64,000 nucleotides of DNA. It comes from Pseudomonas viridiflava (GTDB taxonomy: Bacteria > Pseudomonadota > Gammaproteobacteria > Pseudomonadales > Pseudomonadaceae). The translations under genes were made by a program, and so were the position numbers. Location: assembly GCF_900582195.1 (NCBI RefSeq), contig NZ_UTHA01000014.1:1-64000 (forward strand), read 5' to 3'. The notes under the pieces were generated by a model, which ran no database searches, had not been told where the DNA came from, and worked only from the letters and a program-made list of their open reading frames with translations. Positions 48,147 to 57,418 of the stretch are shown one piece after another; within the stretch, counting starts at the first letter, position 1, and each line of letters opens with the position of its first letter.

Positions 48147-50390
48147 ATGGTACAGGTGAGAGCACACCAGCCGATCAACACTGACGGCAGTATCAATCTC
48201 GAGGCTTGGCTCGATCATGCGGTCAGTGTCGATCTGGCACTGGATCGCGAAGCCTTGAAGGAAGCCTGCGAGTTCGCTCGCGAGGCCGAACAACAGTCCA
48301 ATGCCAAGAAGAATCTGTGGGCCGAAGGCTCCGGCAGTTTCAGTACCGGCCTGGAAATCGCCGAGATTCTCGCCGATCTCAAACTCGATCAGGATTCGCT
48401 GGTCGCGGCGGTCCTGTATCGCGGTGTACGCGAAGGCCAGATCGAACTCGCGGCCGTCGGCCAGCGCTTCGGTCCGGTGGTGGCCAAACTGATCGACGGC
48501 GTACAGCGCATGGCGGCCATCAGCGCCAGCCTCAGCCCGCGCCAGTCGATGGTCATGGGCACGCAAGGGCAGGTGGAAAACCTGCGCAAGATGCTTGTGG
48601 CAATGGTCGACGATGTGCGCGTCGCGCTGATCAAACTGGCCGAACGTACCTGCGCCATTCGCGCAGTGAAAACCGCCGACGACGAGAAGCGTAACCGGGT
48701 CGCCCGCGAAGTTTTCGACATCTATGCGCCGCTCGCGCACCGCCTCGGCATCGGTCATATCAAATGGGAACTGGAGGACTTGTCCTTCCGTTATCTCGAG
48801 CCGGATCAATACAAACAGATCGCCAAGTTGCTCCACGAGCGACGGCTTGATCGCGAGCGTTTCATCGCCGACGTGATGACCCAGCTCAAGGACGAATTGC
48901 AGGCCACCGGGGTCGATGCCGATATCAGCGGCCGGGCCAAACACATCTATTCGATCTGGCGCAAAATGCAGCGCAAGGGTCTGGAATTCAGCCAGATCTA
49001 CGACGTGCGTGCGGTGCGCGTGCTGGTCCCGGAAATGCGCGATTGCTACACCGCGCTCGGCATCGTCCACACCTTGTGGCGGCACATCCCGAAAGAATTC
49101 GATGACTACATCGCCAACCCGAAAGAGAACGGCTACCGCTCGCTGCACACGGCGGTGATCGGCCCGGAAGGCAAAGTCCTCGAAGTGCAGATCCGTACGC
49201 ACTCGATGCACGAAGAAGCCGAACTCGGCGTCTGCGCGCACTGGCGCTACAAGGGCACGGACGTCAAATCCGGTTCGAACCACTACGAAGAGAAAATCTC
49301 CTGGCTGCGTCAGGTGCTCGAGTGGCACGAAGAGCTGGGCGATATCGGTGGTCTGGCGGAACAGCTGCGTGTCGATATCGAACCGGACCGGGTGTACATC
49401 TTCACTCCGGACGGTCATGCCATCGACTTGCCGAAAGGCGCGACGCCGCTGGATTTCGCCTACCGCGTGCACACCGAAATCGGTCACAACTGCCGTGGCG
49501 CGAAGATCAACGGGCGCATCGTGCCGCTCAACTACAGCCTGCAGACTGGTGAGCAGGTCGAGATCATCACCAGCAAACACGGCACGCCGAGCCGCGACTG
49601 GCTGAATTCCAACCTCGGTTACGTCACCACCTCGCGGGCGCGGGCGAAGATCGTTCACTGGTTCAAGCTGCAGGCGCGCGACCAGAACGTTGCCGCCGGT
49701 AAAACCCTGATCGAGCGCGAACTGACACGCCTCGGCCTGCCAGCAGTGGATTTCGACAAGCTGGCCGACAAGGCCAACATGAAAACTGCCGAGGACATGT
49801 TCGCCGCCCTCGGTGCCGGCGACTTGCGTCTGGCGCAACTGGTCAATCTCGCGCAGCAACTGGTCGAGCCGGAACGCGGCAACGAGCAACTGGAGCTGAT
49901 CCCGCGCAAAGCTACCGGTTACAAACCGGGCAAGCGCGGCGATATTCAGATCCAGGGCGTCGGCAACCTGATGACGCAGATGGCCGGCTGCTGCCAGCCG
50001 CTGCCGGGCGATGCGATCGTCGGTTACATCACTCAGGGTCGAGGCGTGAGCATTCACCGTCAGGACTGCGCCTCGGTGCTGCAACTGGGCGGGCGAGAGC
50101 CGGAGCGGATCATTCAGGTCAGCTGGGGCCCGGTGCCGGTGCTCACCTACCCGGTGGACATCGTCATCCGCGCCTACGACCGTTCCGGTCTGCTGCGTGA
50201 CGTCTCGCAGGTGCTGCTCAACGAGCGCATCAACGTGCTGGCGGTCAACACCCGCTCGAACAAGGAAGACAACACCGCGCTGATGTCGCTGACCATCGAG
50301 ATCCCGGGTCTGGATGCACTGGGGCGGTTGCTCGGGCGGATTTCCCAGTTGCCGAACATCATCGAAACGCGGCGTAACCGTACTCCGTGA
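48147..50390 (+). CDS. relA: (p)ppGpp synthetase RelA
   Basis: The 747-residue protein makes (p)ppGpp on stalled ribosomes. The N-terminal hydrolase-like domain has lost the HD pair (VAAVLYRGVREGQIE), as expected for RelA rather than SpoT. The synthetase domain has GRAKHIYSIWRKMQRK, YDVRAVRVLV and ENGYRSLHTAVIGPEG. A TGS domain (VYIFTPDGHAIDLPKGATPLDFAYRVH), the conserved CCQPLPGD region and a C-terminal ACT domain follow. It lies between rlmD and mazG. Confidence 0.96.
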   Translation: MVQVRAHQPINTDGSINLEAWLDHAVSVDLALDREALKEACEFAREAEQQSNAKKNLWAEGSGSFSTGLEIAEILADLKLDQDSLVAAVLYRGVREGQIELAAVGQRFGPVVAKLIDGVQRMAAISASLSPRQSMVMGTQGQVENLRKMLVAMVDDVRVALIKLAERTCAIRAVKTADDEKRNRVAREVFDIYAPLAHRLGIGHIKWELEDLSFRYLEPDQYKQIAKLLHERRLDRERFIADVMTQLKDELQATGVDADISGRAKHIYSIWRKMQRKGLEFSQIYDVRAVRVLVPEMRDCYTALGIVHTLWRHIPKEFDDYIANPKENGYRSLHTAVIGPEGKVLEVQIRTHSMHEEAELGVCAHWRYKGTDVKSGSNHYEEKISWLRQVLEWHEELGDIGGLAEQLRVDIEPDRVYIFTPDGHAIDLPKGATPLDFAYRVHTEIGHNCRGAKINGRIVPLNYSLQTGEQVEIITSKHGTPSRDWLNSNLGYVTTSRARAKIVHWFKLQARDQNVAAGKTLIERELTRLGLPAVDFDKLADKANMKTAEDMFAALGAGDLRLAQLVNLAQQLVEPERGNEQLELIPRKATGYKPGKRGDIQIQGVGNLMTQMAGCCQPLPGDAIVGYITQGRGVSIHRQDCASVLQLGGREPERIIQVSWGPVPVLTYPVDIVIRAYDRSGLLRDVSQVLLNERINVLAVNTRSNKEDNTALMSLTIEIPGLDALGRLLGRISQLPNIIETRRNRTP

Positions 50391-50424
50391 ACATCGACGA
50401 TTTCGAATGTGAACGCCGATCCAA

Positions 50425-50514
50425 TGTGGGAGCGAGCTTGCTCGCGAAGACGGTATCGCATCCAGCATTGATGTGATTGAAAGTCCGCCTTCGCGAGCAA
50501 GCTCGCTCCCACAG
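50425..50514. repeat. REPIN between relA and mazG (~90 bp)
   Basis: Outward-GTGGG inverted REP copies fill nearly the whole 147-base gap. The mazG ribosome region begins a few bases after the repeat ends. Confidence 0.92.
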
Positions 50515-50537
50515 GGATCTATGTAGTGAGTGAAATG

Positions 50538-51371
50538 ATGTACAGCCTTGAAGACCTGCTCCACCTGATGAGCCGTCTGCGCGATCCGCAGTACGGTTGC
50601 CCGTGGGACATCAAGCAAACCTACGCGACCATCGTTCCGCACACCCTCGAAGAAGCTTACGAAGTGGCCGACGCCATCGAACGCGGCGACTTCGATCATT
50701 TGCAGGGCGAGCTGGGCGATCTGCTGTTCCAGGTGGTGTATTACAGCCAGCTGGCCAAGGAAGAAGGGCGTTTCGAGTTTGCCGGAGTGATCGACAGCAT
50801 TACCCGCAAACTGATCCGTCGTCACCCGCACGTGTTTCCCACCGGTGATCTCTACGCACCGCTGGATGTGCCGCGCTTGAGCGAAGAACAGGTCAAGCAG
50901 CGCTGGGAAGAGATCAAGGCCGAAGAGCGCGCCGAGAAATCCGCCGCGCCCGAGCAACTGTCACTGCTTGATGACGTGCCGGCGACGTTGCCGGCCTTGT
51001 CGCGTTCGGCCAAGCTGCAGAAGCGCGCAGGGCAGGTCGGTTTCGACTGGCCGGATGCCTTGCCGGTGCTCGACAAGGTGCGCGAAGAACTCGATGAAGT
51101 CCTCGAAGCCATGTCCGAAAACGATCCCGTCGCCGTGGCTGACGAGATCGGCGACTTGCTGTTTTCCGTGGTCAACCTGGCCCGGCATCTGAAGGTCGAC
51201 CCGGAAACCGCGCTGCGTGGCGCCAACGGCAAGTTCGAAAGACGTTTCCGATTTATCGAACAGGCATTGCGCGACACCCACCGTCCCATAGAAGATTGCA
51301 CCCTCGAAGAGTTGGACGCCCTGTGGGGTGAAGCCAAACGTCAGGAAAAGAATGTGCCCGGCTGCGGCTGA
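50538..51371 (+). CDS. mazG: Nucleoside triphosphate pyrophosphohydrolase MazG
   Basis: The ~277-residue protein has two MazG domains. The first has RLRDPQYGCPWDIKQTYATIVPHTLEEAYEVADAI and GELGDLLFQVVYYSQLA. The second has VREELDEVLEAM and VADEIGDLLFSVVNLARHL. The EExxE/ExxD residues bind Mg2+. It hydrolyses NTPs to NMP and, beside relA, is thought to limit ppGpp in E. coli. The start is uncertain among ATGs at 50535 and 50538 and a GTG at 50526; no strong ribosome site decides. Confidence 0.93.
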   Translation: MYSLEDLLHLMSRLRDPQYGCPWDIKQTYATIVPHTLEEAYEVADAIERGDFDHLQGELGDLLFQVVYYSQLAKEEGRFEFAGVIDSITRKLIRRHPHVFPTGDLYAPLDVPRLSEEQVKQRWEEIKAEERAEKSAAPEQLSLLDDVPATLPALSRSAKLQKRAGQVGFDWPDALPVLDKVREELDEVLEAMSENDPVAVADEIGDLLFSVVNLARHLKVDPETALRGANGKFERRFRFIEQALRDTHRPIEDCTLEELDALWGEAKRQEKNVPGCG

Positions 51372-51396
51372 GCAACTGCCCAAGTGAGTAAGCCCC

Positions 51397-51939
51397 ATGA
51401 GTATTTCCCTTCGCGACCAGTTGCTCAAAGCAGGCCTGGTCAACCAAAAGCAGGCCAAGCAGGTCAGCAAGGACAAGCAGAAGCAGCAGCGACTGGCGCA
51501 CAAAGGCCAGATCGAACTGGATGACTCGCAGCAGCGTGCCGCCCAGGAAGCCATGGCCGAGAAGGTCAAGCGCGACCAGGAGCTGAACCGTCAGCAGAAA
51601 GAGAAGGCCGAGGCCAAGGCGCGTGCAGCGCAGGTCAAGCAACTGATCGAAGTCTCGCGTCTGCCGAAGCTGACCACCGAGGACTACTACAACTTCGTCG
51701 ACGACAAGAAGGTCAAGCGCATCTCGGTCAACACGCTGATGCGCAACAAGCTCAGCAGCGGTTCGCTGGCGATCGTGCACCATGCCGGCGGCTACGAAGT
51801 GATTCCGCGTGAGGCGGCCCTGAAGATCCAGGAGCGCGATCCACAGCGCATCGTCCAGCTCAACGTGCAGACCGAAGAGGTCAGCACTGAAGACGATCCG
51901 TACGCGGCGTATCAGATCCCTGATGATCTGATGTGGTAA
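51397..51939 (+). CDS. DUF2058 nucleoprotein/polynucleotide-associated protein
   Basis: The 180-residue protein matches the DUF2058 (YaiL) family: SISLRDQLLKAGLVNQKQAKQV, a highly charged Lys/Gln/Glu coiled region (about 20-85), then ISVNTLMRNKLSSGSLAIVHHAGGYEVIPREAALKIQERD. The basic helical region suggests RNA or nucleoprotein binding, but the role is not known. It starts 25 bases after mazG and is followed by a strong terminator. Confidence 0.85.
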   Translation: MSISLRDQLLKAGLVNQKQAKQVSKDKQKQQRLAHKGQIELDDSQQRAAQEAMAEKVKRDQELNRQQKEKAEAKARAAQVKQLIEVSRLPKLTTEDYYNFVDDKKVKRISVNTLMRNKLSSGSLAIVHHAGGYEVIPREAALKIQERDPQRIVQLNVQTEEVSTEDDPYAAYQIPDDLMW

Positions 51940-51956
51940 ACCGATAAAGCTGTAAC

Positions 51957-51992
51957 AACGACAAACCCCGCTCATGGCGGGGTTTGTCGTTT
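51957..51992. terminator. Bidirectional intrinsic terminator
   Basis: AACGACAAACCCCGC and GGCGGGGTTTGTCGTT form a 15-16 bp perfect stem around TCAT, followed by TTT. It separates DUF2058 from the convergent small gene. Confidence 0.92.
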
Positions 51993-52009
51993 TCAATGCT
52001 GTGGGTGAA

Positions 52010-52198
52010 TCAGGCGGATTTCAGATCCCGCTGCTGTTCTTGCACTTCCAGTTCGGCCTTGTAGTTGTGGGCGTCGATCTCGTTGTGAAACATGCCGACC
52101 AGCAAGTCTTGTTGATGCACATCCCAGATGCGGATACCGGCGGCTACGCCTTCGTGGGACATGTGTGAATCGTCGCGTTCAGTTACTTTTACAGTCAT
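52010..52198 (-). CDS. Small conserved protein of 62 residues
   Basis: A short acidic protein (MTVKVTERDDSHMSHEGVAA ... IWDVHQQDLLVGMFHNEIDAHNYKAELEVQEQQRD). The GGAG site eleven bases before the ATG, the protein-like composition and its own terminator support a real gene. No domain is recognised. A palindrome lies 64 bp upstream in its promoter region. Confidence 0.65.
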   Translation of the reverse strand: MTVKVTERDDSHMSHEGVAAGIRIWDVHQQDLLVGMFHNEIDAHNYKAELEVQEQQRDLKSA

Positions 52199-52262
52199 CT
52201 GCTAGCTCCAAATCTCAAGTTATCTGCAGCAAGGCGTGTGCAGGACTCTGTTATAGAATTTG

Positions 52263-52274
52263 TTAGCCTGCTAA
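52263..52274. promoter_or_regulatory. TTAGC-N2-GCTAA palindrome
   Basis: TTAGCCTGCTAA has perfect 5-base arms and lies in the promoter region of the 62-residue gene. It has the form of a MarR-type operator, but no such regulator is in the window. The rest of 52199-52408 shows nothing else clear. Confidence 0.4.
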
Positions 52275-52408
52275 GTAAACGGCTGGTTTGTGCAAGGTAT
52301 CGTTGCGTTTTTCGCAACAGTGCTGCAGCCCACGGAATCCGCGACATTCGGTCGCAGGGGGCAAGGTTTCATGACAGAAGTTTCATTTTCAGAAGCGCCG
52401 AAACCCAT

Positions 52409-52498
52409 TGTGGGAGCGAGCCTGCTCGCGAATTCGGTGGGTCAGACGACGATAGGGTGACTGGAATATCGCATTCGCGAGCAGGCTCGCTCCCACAG
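52409..52498. repeat. REPIN (~90 bp)
   Basis: Outward-GTGGG inverted REP copies with a divergent centre, just beyond the fabB terminator. Confidence 0.92.
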
Positions 52499-52532
52499 GT
52501 TTTTGCGGTGTACCTGCTATTTTCTGCAGGCA

Positions 52533-52564
52533 AAAAAAACGCCCCGAACCAGTCGGGGCGTTTT
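52533..52564 (-). terminator. Intrinsic terminator of fabAB
   Basis: AAAACGCCCCGA and TCGGGGCGTTTT close a hairpin with AAAAAAAA on the plus side, giving a T run on the minus strand. It lies 25 bases beyond the fabB stop. Confidence 0.92.
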
Positions 52565-52588
52565 CATGTGTGGCTCAGCAGCGGGGAA

Positions 52589-53809
52589 TTACTTGCCTTC
52601 CCAGCGCTTCAGTACCAGCGTGGCGTTGGTGCCGCCGAAGCCGAAGCTGTTGCTCATCACGGTGTTGATGGTGGCGTTTTCGCGGGTCTTGGTCAGCACC
52701 GGCAGATCGGCCACTTCCGGGTCCAGCTCGTCGATGTTGGCGGAGCCGGCAATGAAGTTGCCTTCCATCATCAGCATGCAGTAGATCGCTTCGTGAACGC
52801 CGGCGGCGCCCAGGGAGTGACCGGACAGGCTCTTGGTCGAGCTGATAGCAGGTGCCTTGTCCCCGAACACTTCACGCACACCTTTCATTTCCGCAACGTC
52901 ACCGACCGGAGTCGAAGTGCCGTGGGTGTTCAGGTAGTCGATCGGGGTATCAACGGTGGACATCGCCATCTGCATGCAGCGGATCGCGCCTTCGCCACTC
53001 GGGGCAACCATGTCGTAGCCGTCGGAGGTCGCGCCGTAGCCAACGATTTCCGCGTAGATTTTTGCGCCACGGGCCAGAGCGTGTTCCAGCTCTTCAACCA
53101 CGACCATGCCGCCACCGCCAGCGATGACAAAACCGTCACGGTCGGCGTCGTAGGCGCGGGAAGCTTGTTCCGGGGTGTCGTTACGCTTGCTGGACAGAGC
53201 GCCCATTGCGTCGAACAGGAACGACTGGCTCCAGTGCTCTTCTTCACCGCCACCGGCGAAGACGATGTCCTGCTTGCCCATCTGGATCTGTTCCATGGCG
53301 GTACCGATGCAGTGAGCACTGGTGGCGCAGGCAGAAGCGATGGAGTAGTTCAGGCCTTTGATCTTGAATGGCGTGGCCAGGCAAGCGGAAACGGTGCTGC
53401 TCATGGTCCGCGTTACGCGGTATGGGCCAACGCGTTTCACGCCTTTCTCGCGCAGGATGTCCAGCGCTTCCATCTGGTTCAGCGTGGAAGCACCGCCGGA
53501 GCCGGCGATCAGACCGGTACGCGGATTGGACACTTGCTCTTCGGTCAGGCCGGAGTCAGCGATAGCGTCTTTCATGGCCAGGTAGGCGTAAGCCGCTGCG
53601 TGGCCGACGAAGCGATAGATCTTGCGATCGATCAGCTCTTCAAGGTTGAGGTCGATGGAGCCGGAAACCTGGCTACGCAGACCCATTTCGGCGTATTCCG
53701 GGTTGAACCGGATGCCAGGGCGGCTTGCACGCAGGTTAGCGGAGACGGTCTCTTTGTCATTGCCCAGGCACGAAACGATGCCCAGACCAGTGATAACGAC
53801 GCGGCGCAT
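52589..53809 (-). CDS. fabB: 3-oxoacyl-ACP synthase I (FabB)
   Basis: The 406-residue ketosynthase elongates unsaturated acyl-ACP. The nucleophile Cys lies in [20 protein letters not shown], and the two catalytic histidines in [15 protein letters not shown] and [28 protein letters not shown] ends the fold. It starts 11 bases after fabA stops, so fabA-fabB is one operon needed for unsaturated fatty acids. Confidence 0.96.
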   Translation of the reverse strand: MRRVVITGLGIVSCLGNDKETVSANLRASRPGIRFNPEYAEMGLRSQVSGSIDLNLEELIDRKIYRFVGHAAAYAYLAMKDAIADSGLTEEQVSNPRTGLIAGSGGASTLNQMEALDILREKGVKRVGPYRVTRTMSSTVSACLATPFKIKGLNYSIASACATSAHCIGTAMEQIQMGKQDIVFAGGGEEEHWSQSFLFDAMGALSSKRNDTPEQASRAYDADRDGFVIAGGGGMVVVEELEHALARGAKIYAEIVGYGATSDGYDMVAPSGEGAIRCMQMAMSTVDTPIDYLNTHGTSTPVGDVAEMKGVREVFGDKAPAISSTKSLSGHSLGAAGVHEAIYCMLMMEGNFIAGSANIDELDPEVADLPVLTKTRENATINTVMSNSFGFGGTNATLVLKRWEGK

Positions 53810-53820
53810 GCGAATAACCC

Positions 53821-54336
53821 TTAGAAGTTGTCAGTGGAGGTGAACACGCCGACGCGAAGGCCTTCGGCGGTGTAGATTTCGCGACCGTCGACAGTCACCG
53901 AACCATCGGCAATGGCCAGGTTCAGCTTGCCCTTGAGGACGCGTTTGATATGAATGTTGTAGGTGACTTTCTTGGCGGTCGGCAGCACCTGACCGAAGAA
54001 TTTCACTTCGCCCGAGCCCAGCGCACGGCCACGGCCCGGCAGGCCTTGCCAGCCCAGGAAGAAACCGACCAGTTGCCACATGGCATCCAGACCGAGGCAG
54101 CCCGGCATCACCGGATCACCTTCGAAGTGGCACGCGAAGAACCACAGGTCAGGGTTGATATCCAGCTCGGCGACCAATTCACCTTTGCCGTACTTGCCGC
54201 CTTCTTCGCTGATCAAAGTGATGCGATCAACCATCAGCATGTTCGGGGCGGGCAGTTGCGCGTTACCTGGGCCGAACAGCTCACCGCGACTGCAGCGCAG
54301 CAGATCTTCCCGAGTAAAGGCGTTTTGTTTGGTCAT
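53821..54336 (-). CDS. fabA: 3-hydroxydecanoyl-ACP dehydratase/isomerase (FabA)
   Basis: The 171-residue hotdog enzyme dehydrates 3-hydroxydecanoyl-ACP and isomerises the double bond, the first step to unsaturated fatty acids. The catalytic His is in [28 protein letters not shown] (His about 70), with Asp in LGLDAMW. The length equals the family standard. A palindromic operator of the DesT type lies about 130 bp upstream. Confidence 0.96.
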   Translation of the reverse strand: MTKQNAFTREDLLRCSRGELFGPGNAQLPAPNMLMVDRITLISEEGGKYGKGELVAELDINPDLWFFACHFEGDPVMPGCLGLDAMWQLVGFFLGWQGLPGRGRALGSGEVKFFGQVLPTAKKVTYNIHIKRVLKGKLNLAIADGSVTVDGREIYTAEGLRVGVFTSTDNF

Positions 54337-54468
54337 GCGAGCTCCTCAATAATCCCATGCGGCAGGTGGGGCAAATCTTCCCGACCGTTCGAAGCGTTCA
54401 TGCCTCGAACCGGCAGCCTACTCATAGACTATTGCGTTGTGGTGAAAGTCACAGCACCAAGGACATGA

Positions 54469-54486
54469 ATGTACACTTGTGCACTG
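54469..54486. promoter_or_regulatory. DesT-like operator upstream of fabA
   Basis: ATGTACACTTGTGCACTG is an imperfect palindrome (GTACAC/GTGCAC around TT). It resembles the site at which the TetR regulator DesT controls fabAB in P. aeruginosa, recalled and not aligned. Confidence 0.5.
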
Positions 54487-54583
54487 AAATTTTTATTCAA
54501 GCCCCTTTCGAGGCTCGTTCGGGTGCCTAAGACTGCCGCACTTTCGCTTTTCACGCCAGTCGCAGATCGTCGAAAGGCCCGCA

Positions 54584-56488
54584 CTACGACACCCAGCGCT
54601 GCAGAATCTGCTGCAGATCATTACGTTTGAACGGCTTCGCCAGATAATCGTTCATACCCGCCGACAGACAGGTTTCGCGGTCACCCTGCAAGGCGTTGGC
54701 AGTCAGCGCGATGATCGGCACATCGCTGCGTCCGGGCAGACGACGGATCTGCCGGGTGGCCTCGTAGCCATCGATAATCGGCAACCGGCAATCCATCAAA
54801 ATCACCTCAAAGTTGCTGTCCCCGGCACTGCGCACCGCTTGTACGCCATCGGTGGCAACACTGACAGTAAAGCCCAGACTGCGCAGCATCGCTTCGATAA
54901 CGGTCTGGTTCACCGGATTGTCTTCGACCAGCAAGACATTGCGTCCTTCTCCATGGCCCTTGCCGTTCAGCGCACGCGGCTCGGCCAGTGGCGGCAGCGC
55001 CTGCTTAAAGAGTGCCAACGGTATTTCCAGGGTGAACACCGAGCCACGGCCTTCCTCGCTCTGCGCGCGCAAGGTGCCGCCCATGCGTTCGGCCAATGTA
55101 CGAGCGATCGGCAGACCGAGACCGGTGCCGCCATAACGTCGCGAAATCGAACTGTCCGCCTGTTGGAAAGCGTTGAACATCAGTTCCAGACTTTCAGAAG
55201 AAATACCGATGCCGCTGTCGCGCACCGAGCAGGTGAACCACAACAGTTCGTGATCCAGCGACTGCCACTGTGCTTCGATGCTGACCCGGCCCTGTTCGGT
55301 GAACTTCAAGGCATTGCCGACCAGATTGACCAGAATCTGCCGGATCCGCGTCGGATCGCCCTGCACCTGCAAACCGCGCATGTCGTCCGGAATCCGCAGA
55401 TTCAGCGCCAGCCCTCGCTGCACCGCGCTGTGCTGGAACGACTGGGCGCAGGCGCCGATCAGTTCGGCGAGGTTGAACGGAATGTGCTCCAGTTCCAGCT
55501 CCGAACGCTCGATGCGCGAGAAGTCGAGAATATCGTTGATGACTTTCAGCAGGTGTTCGGTGGACTCCGAGGCGAGGGCGGCGTATTCGACCTGCTCCTC
55601 GGTCATCTCGGTGGTTTCCAGCAATTGCAGCATGCCCAGTACGCCGTTCATGGGTGTGCGCAGTTCATGGCTCATCATCGCCAGAAAGTCCGACTTGGCG
55701 TTGTTGGCCTTTTCCGCTTCCTCGCGAGTCTGGATCAGTTGCGCCATGGCTTGATGCTGCTCACGGCTGGCCTGCTCCAGTGCCTGGGCGAGGTTATTGA
55801 TGTGCTGCGACAGCGCGCCCAGTTCGGTGTCATCGACGATCGGCAGCGGGGTTTTATAGTCGCCGTCCTGAATCGCCTTGACCGCGTCGCCGATGTCGCG
55901 AATCGGCTGCGACAGGCTGCCGGCCAGGCGTCGTGCCAATACAAAGGTGAAGAGCAGGGCGAACAGCGCGAGAATTCCGGCCTTGAGCAGGATTTCCTGC
56001 TGGCGCTGGCTGAAGGCATCGTTGGACAGGCCGACGATCACCCGCCCCAGATAGTCCTCGCCGGCCGCGCCATTGCTGACTTTGCCGTCCTGGAAGAAAT
56101 CGTTGTGCAGAGCGATGCGTTGCAACCGAACCGGTGCCTGAAACACTTCGACCTGATGCGGGCGACCATGAGCGGCGGCAGGTTGTTCGACGTACACCAG
56201 AATCCGGTTGGCGCTGTCCTGTACTTCAAGAAAACGCACGTTGGGCGTGGCCAGTGTGGCTTTGAGCAGGCTTTCCAGCACTTCGTTGTTGCCGGAAATC
56301 ACCCCGTATTCGGTGGCGGGCGCCAGTTGGTTAGCGATCAGTTGGCCGGTGTGGTTCAGTTCCTGACGCAAATCCTGAATGCGCACGAAGGTGAAGAAAC
56401 TGATCAACAGCAAGGTCAGCAACAACGCCGGGCCCAGGCTGATCAGCTGGGTGCGGGTGTTGATGTCCCAACGGCGACGGAAACTCAT
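54584..56488 (-). CDS. Membrane hybrid sensor kinase next to fabA
   Basis: The 634-residue protein has helices at about 12-34 and 168-190, a ~130-residue periplasmic domain, HAMP, and the H box with His274 ([21 protein letters not shown]). An ATPase ([31 protein letters not shown]) and a receiver with its Asp near 565 ([16 protein letters not shown]) follow. No HPt domain is present. Its position next to fabA corresponds to PA1611, a GacS-like kinase in the RetS/Gac network of P. aeruginosa. It is the last gene of the receptor-binding protein-kinase operon, overlapping the preceding gene by 4 bp. Confidence 0.88.
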   Translation of the reverse strand: MSFRRRWDINTRTQLISLGPALLLTLLLISFFTFVRIQDLRQELNHTGQLIANQLAPATEYGVISGNNEVLESLLKATLATPNVRFLEVQDSANRILVYVEQPAAAHGRPHQVEVFQAPVRLQRIALHNDFFQDGKVSNGAAGEDYLGRVIVGLSNDAFSQRQQEILLKAGILALFALLFTFVLARRLAGSLSQPIRDIGDAVKAIQDGDYKTPLPIVDDTELGALSQHINNLAQALEQASREQHQAMAQLIQTREEAEKANNAKSDFLAMMSHELRTPMNGVLGMLQLLETTEMTEEQVEYAALASESTEHLLKVINDILDFSRIERSELELEHIPFNLAELIGACAQSFQHSAVQRGLALNLRIPDDMRGLQVQGDPTRIRQILVNLVGNALKFTEQGRVSIEAQWQSLDHELLWFTCSVRDSGIGISSESLELMFNAFQQADSSISRRYGGTGLGLPIARTLAERMGGTLRAQSEEGRGSVFTLEIPLALFKQALPPLAEPRALNGKGHGEGRNVLLVEDNPVNQTVIEAMLRSLGFTVSVATDGVQAVRSAGDSNFEVILMDCRLPIIDGYEATRQIRRLPGRSDVPIIALTANALQGDRETCLSAGMNDYLAKPFKRNDLQQILQRWVS

Positions 56489-57417
56489 GGGCGGCGTTCT
56501 CCTTCAGCCAGTGCGCTGGCAATGGATGCGTCATTCAGCGGTTCGATACCCAGTGAACGAGCGACCTGCGCATTACTTGAGACTTTAAAACGTGCGGGGT
56601 AGAGCGTCCGCGGCCAAGTGGCCGGCGGTTGGTCGAGCAATTGATCGAGAATTGCCAGCCAGTCGTTCTGATCGCTGTAACTGCTGGCCAGGCTGCCGGC
56701 ACGGACGAACGCAACGTTGGGGCCGACCAGTGCGACTTGCCGTGAGTAGCTGCTGAGCAGCAGGTTTTTCGCGGTTTTCGGGTTGTACAGATCGGGGTCG
56801 TCGAGTCCCAGCAGCACGTCGCTGTTCTTCAGCACGGCTTGCAGCGGGCGGCTGTCGTGGGTGTTGTCCCAGCGTTCGCTGGCTATTTGCAGATTCAGCG
56901 GCGCGGCGGCGAGATTCAGTTCCTTGAGGAGGAATTCGCTGTGCTCATCGAACAACACGCCGATCCGCCGGGCCTGGGGCAGAATGCGCCGGATCAACTG
57001 CAACTGGCGACTCAGCGGCGGATCGCTCCAGAGCAAACTCAGGTGCGCCGGTTGCGTGCTGCCCAGACGCTGGCGGGCTTGCAGGCGACTGATGCGCAGC
57101 ACCAGCGTTGCCGGGCCTTGGGTTTCTTGCAGACGCCAGTCGAGACTCGGCAGATCGAGCAGAATCAGGCGCAGACTGGCGGGCAGTTTTCCCGGCGCAG
57201 GCAGACTGGCCAGCGGCTGGAAACGTACGTTGTCGGTCGGGCGCAGTTCGCTGAGTGCTTGCACGAACGCCTGGACGCCGGGGCTTTCCTCGGCGCCGGT
57301 CAACAGAATATCCGCGGCCTGCACCGCCACGCCGTGCAGCCATGCGGTCAGAAACAGGCAAACCCCGGCCAGCCAGTGGCCAAGGGTTGGCAGCTTCCGT
57401 GACGGCCCGTAGCGCAT
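56485..57417 (-). CDS. Periplasmic ABC-type substrate-binding-like protein
   Basis: The 310-residue protein has a signal peptide (about 1-33, GVAVQAADI). Its fold is like PF04392 ABC substrate-binding proteins, with [26 protein letters not shown] and [45 protein letters not shown] resembling the two lobes. No permease or ATPase gene is near, so uptake through an ABC transporter is unlikely. It is packed between a TonB receptor gene (1-base gap) and a hybrid kinase gene (4-base overlap), which suggests it delivers a ligand signal. The start at 57417 has GGAG seven bases upstream. Confidence 0.75.
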   Translation of the reverse strand: MRYGPSRKLPTLGHWLAGVCLFLTAWLHGVAVQAADILLTGAEESPGVQAFVQALSELRPTDNVRFQPLASLPAPGKLPASLRLILLDLPSLDWRLQETQGPATLVLRISRLQARQRLGSTQPAHLSLLWSDPPLSRQLQLIRRILPQARRIGVLFDEHSEFLLKELNLAAAPLNLQIASERWDNTHDSRPLQAVLKNSDVLLGLDDPDLYNPKTAKNLLLSSYSRQVALVGPNVAFVRAGSLASSYSDQNDWLAILDQLLDQPPATWPRTLYPARFKVSSNAQVARSLGIEPLNDASIASALAEGERRP

Positions 57418-57418
57418 C

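Noticed and set aside
48099..50957. Very long open frame (952 codons) antisense to relA and mazG
   Set aside because: It covers two well-supported genes on the other strand and crosses the REPIN between them. Its composition (His, Gln, Val, Arg rich) is typical of antisense frames in GC-rich DNA.
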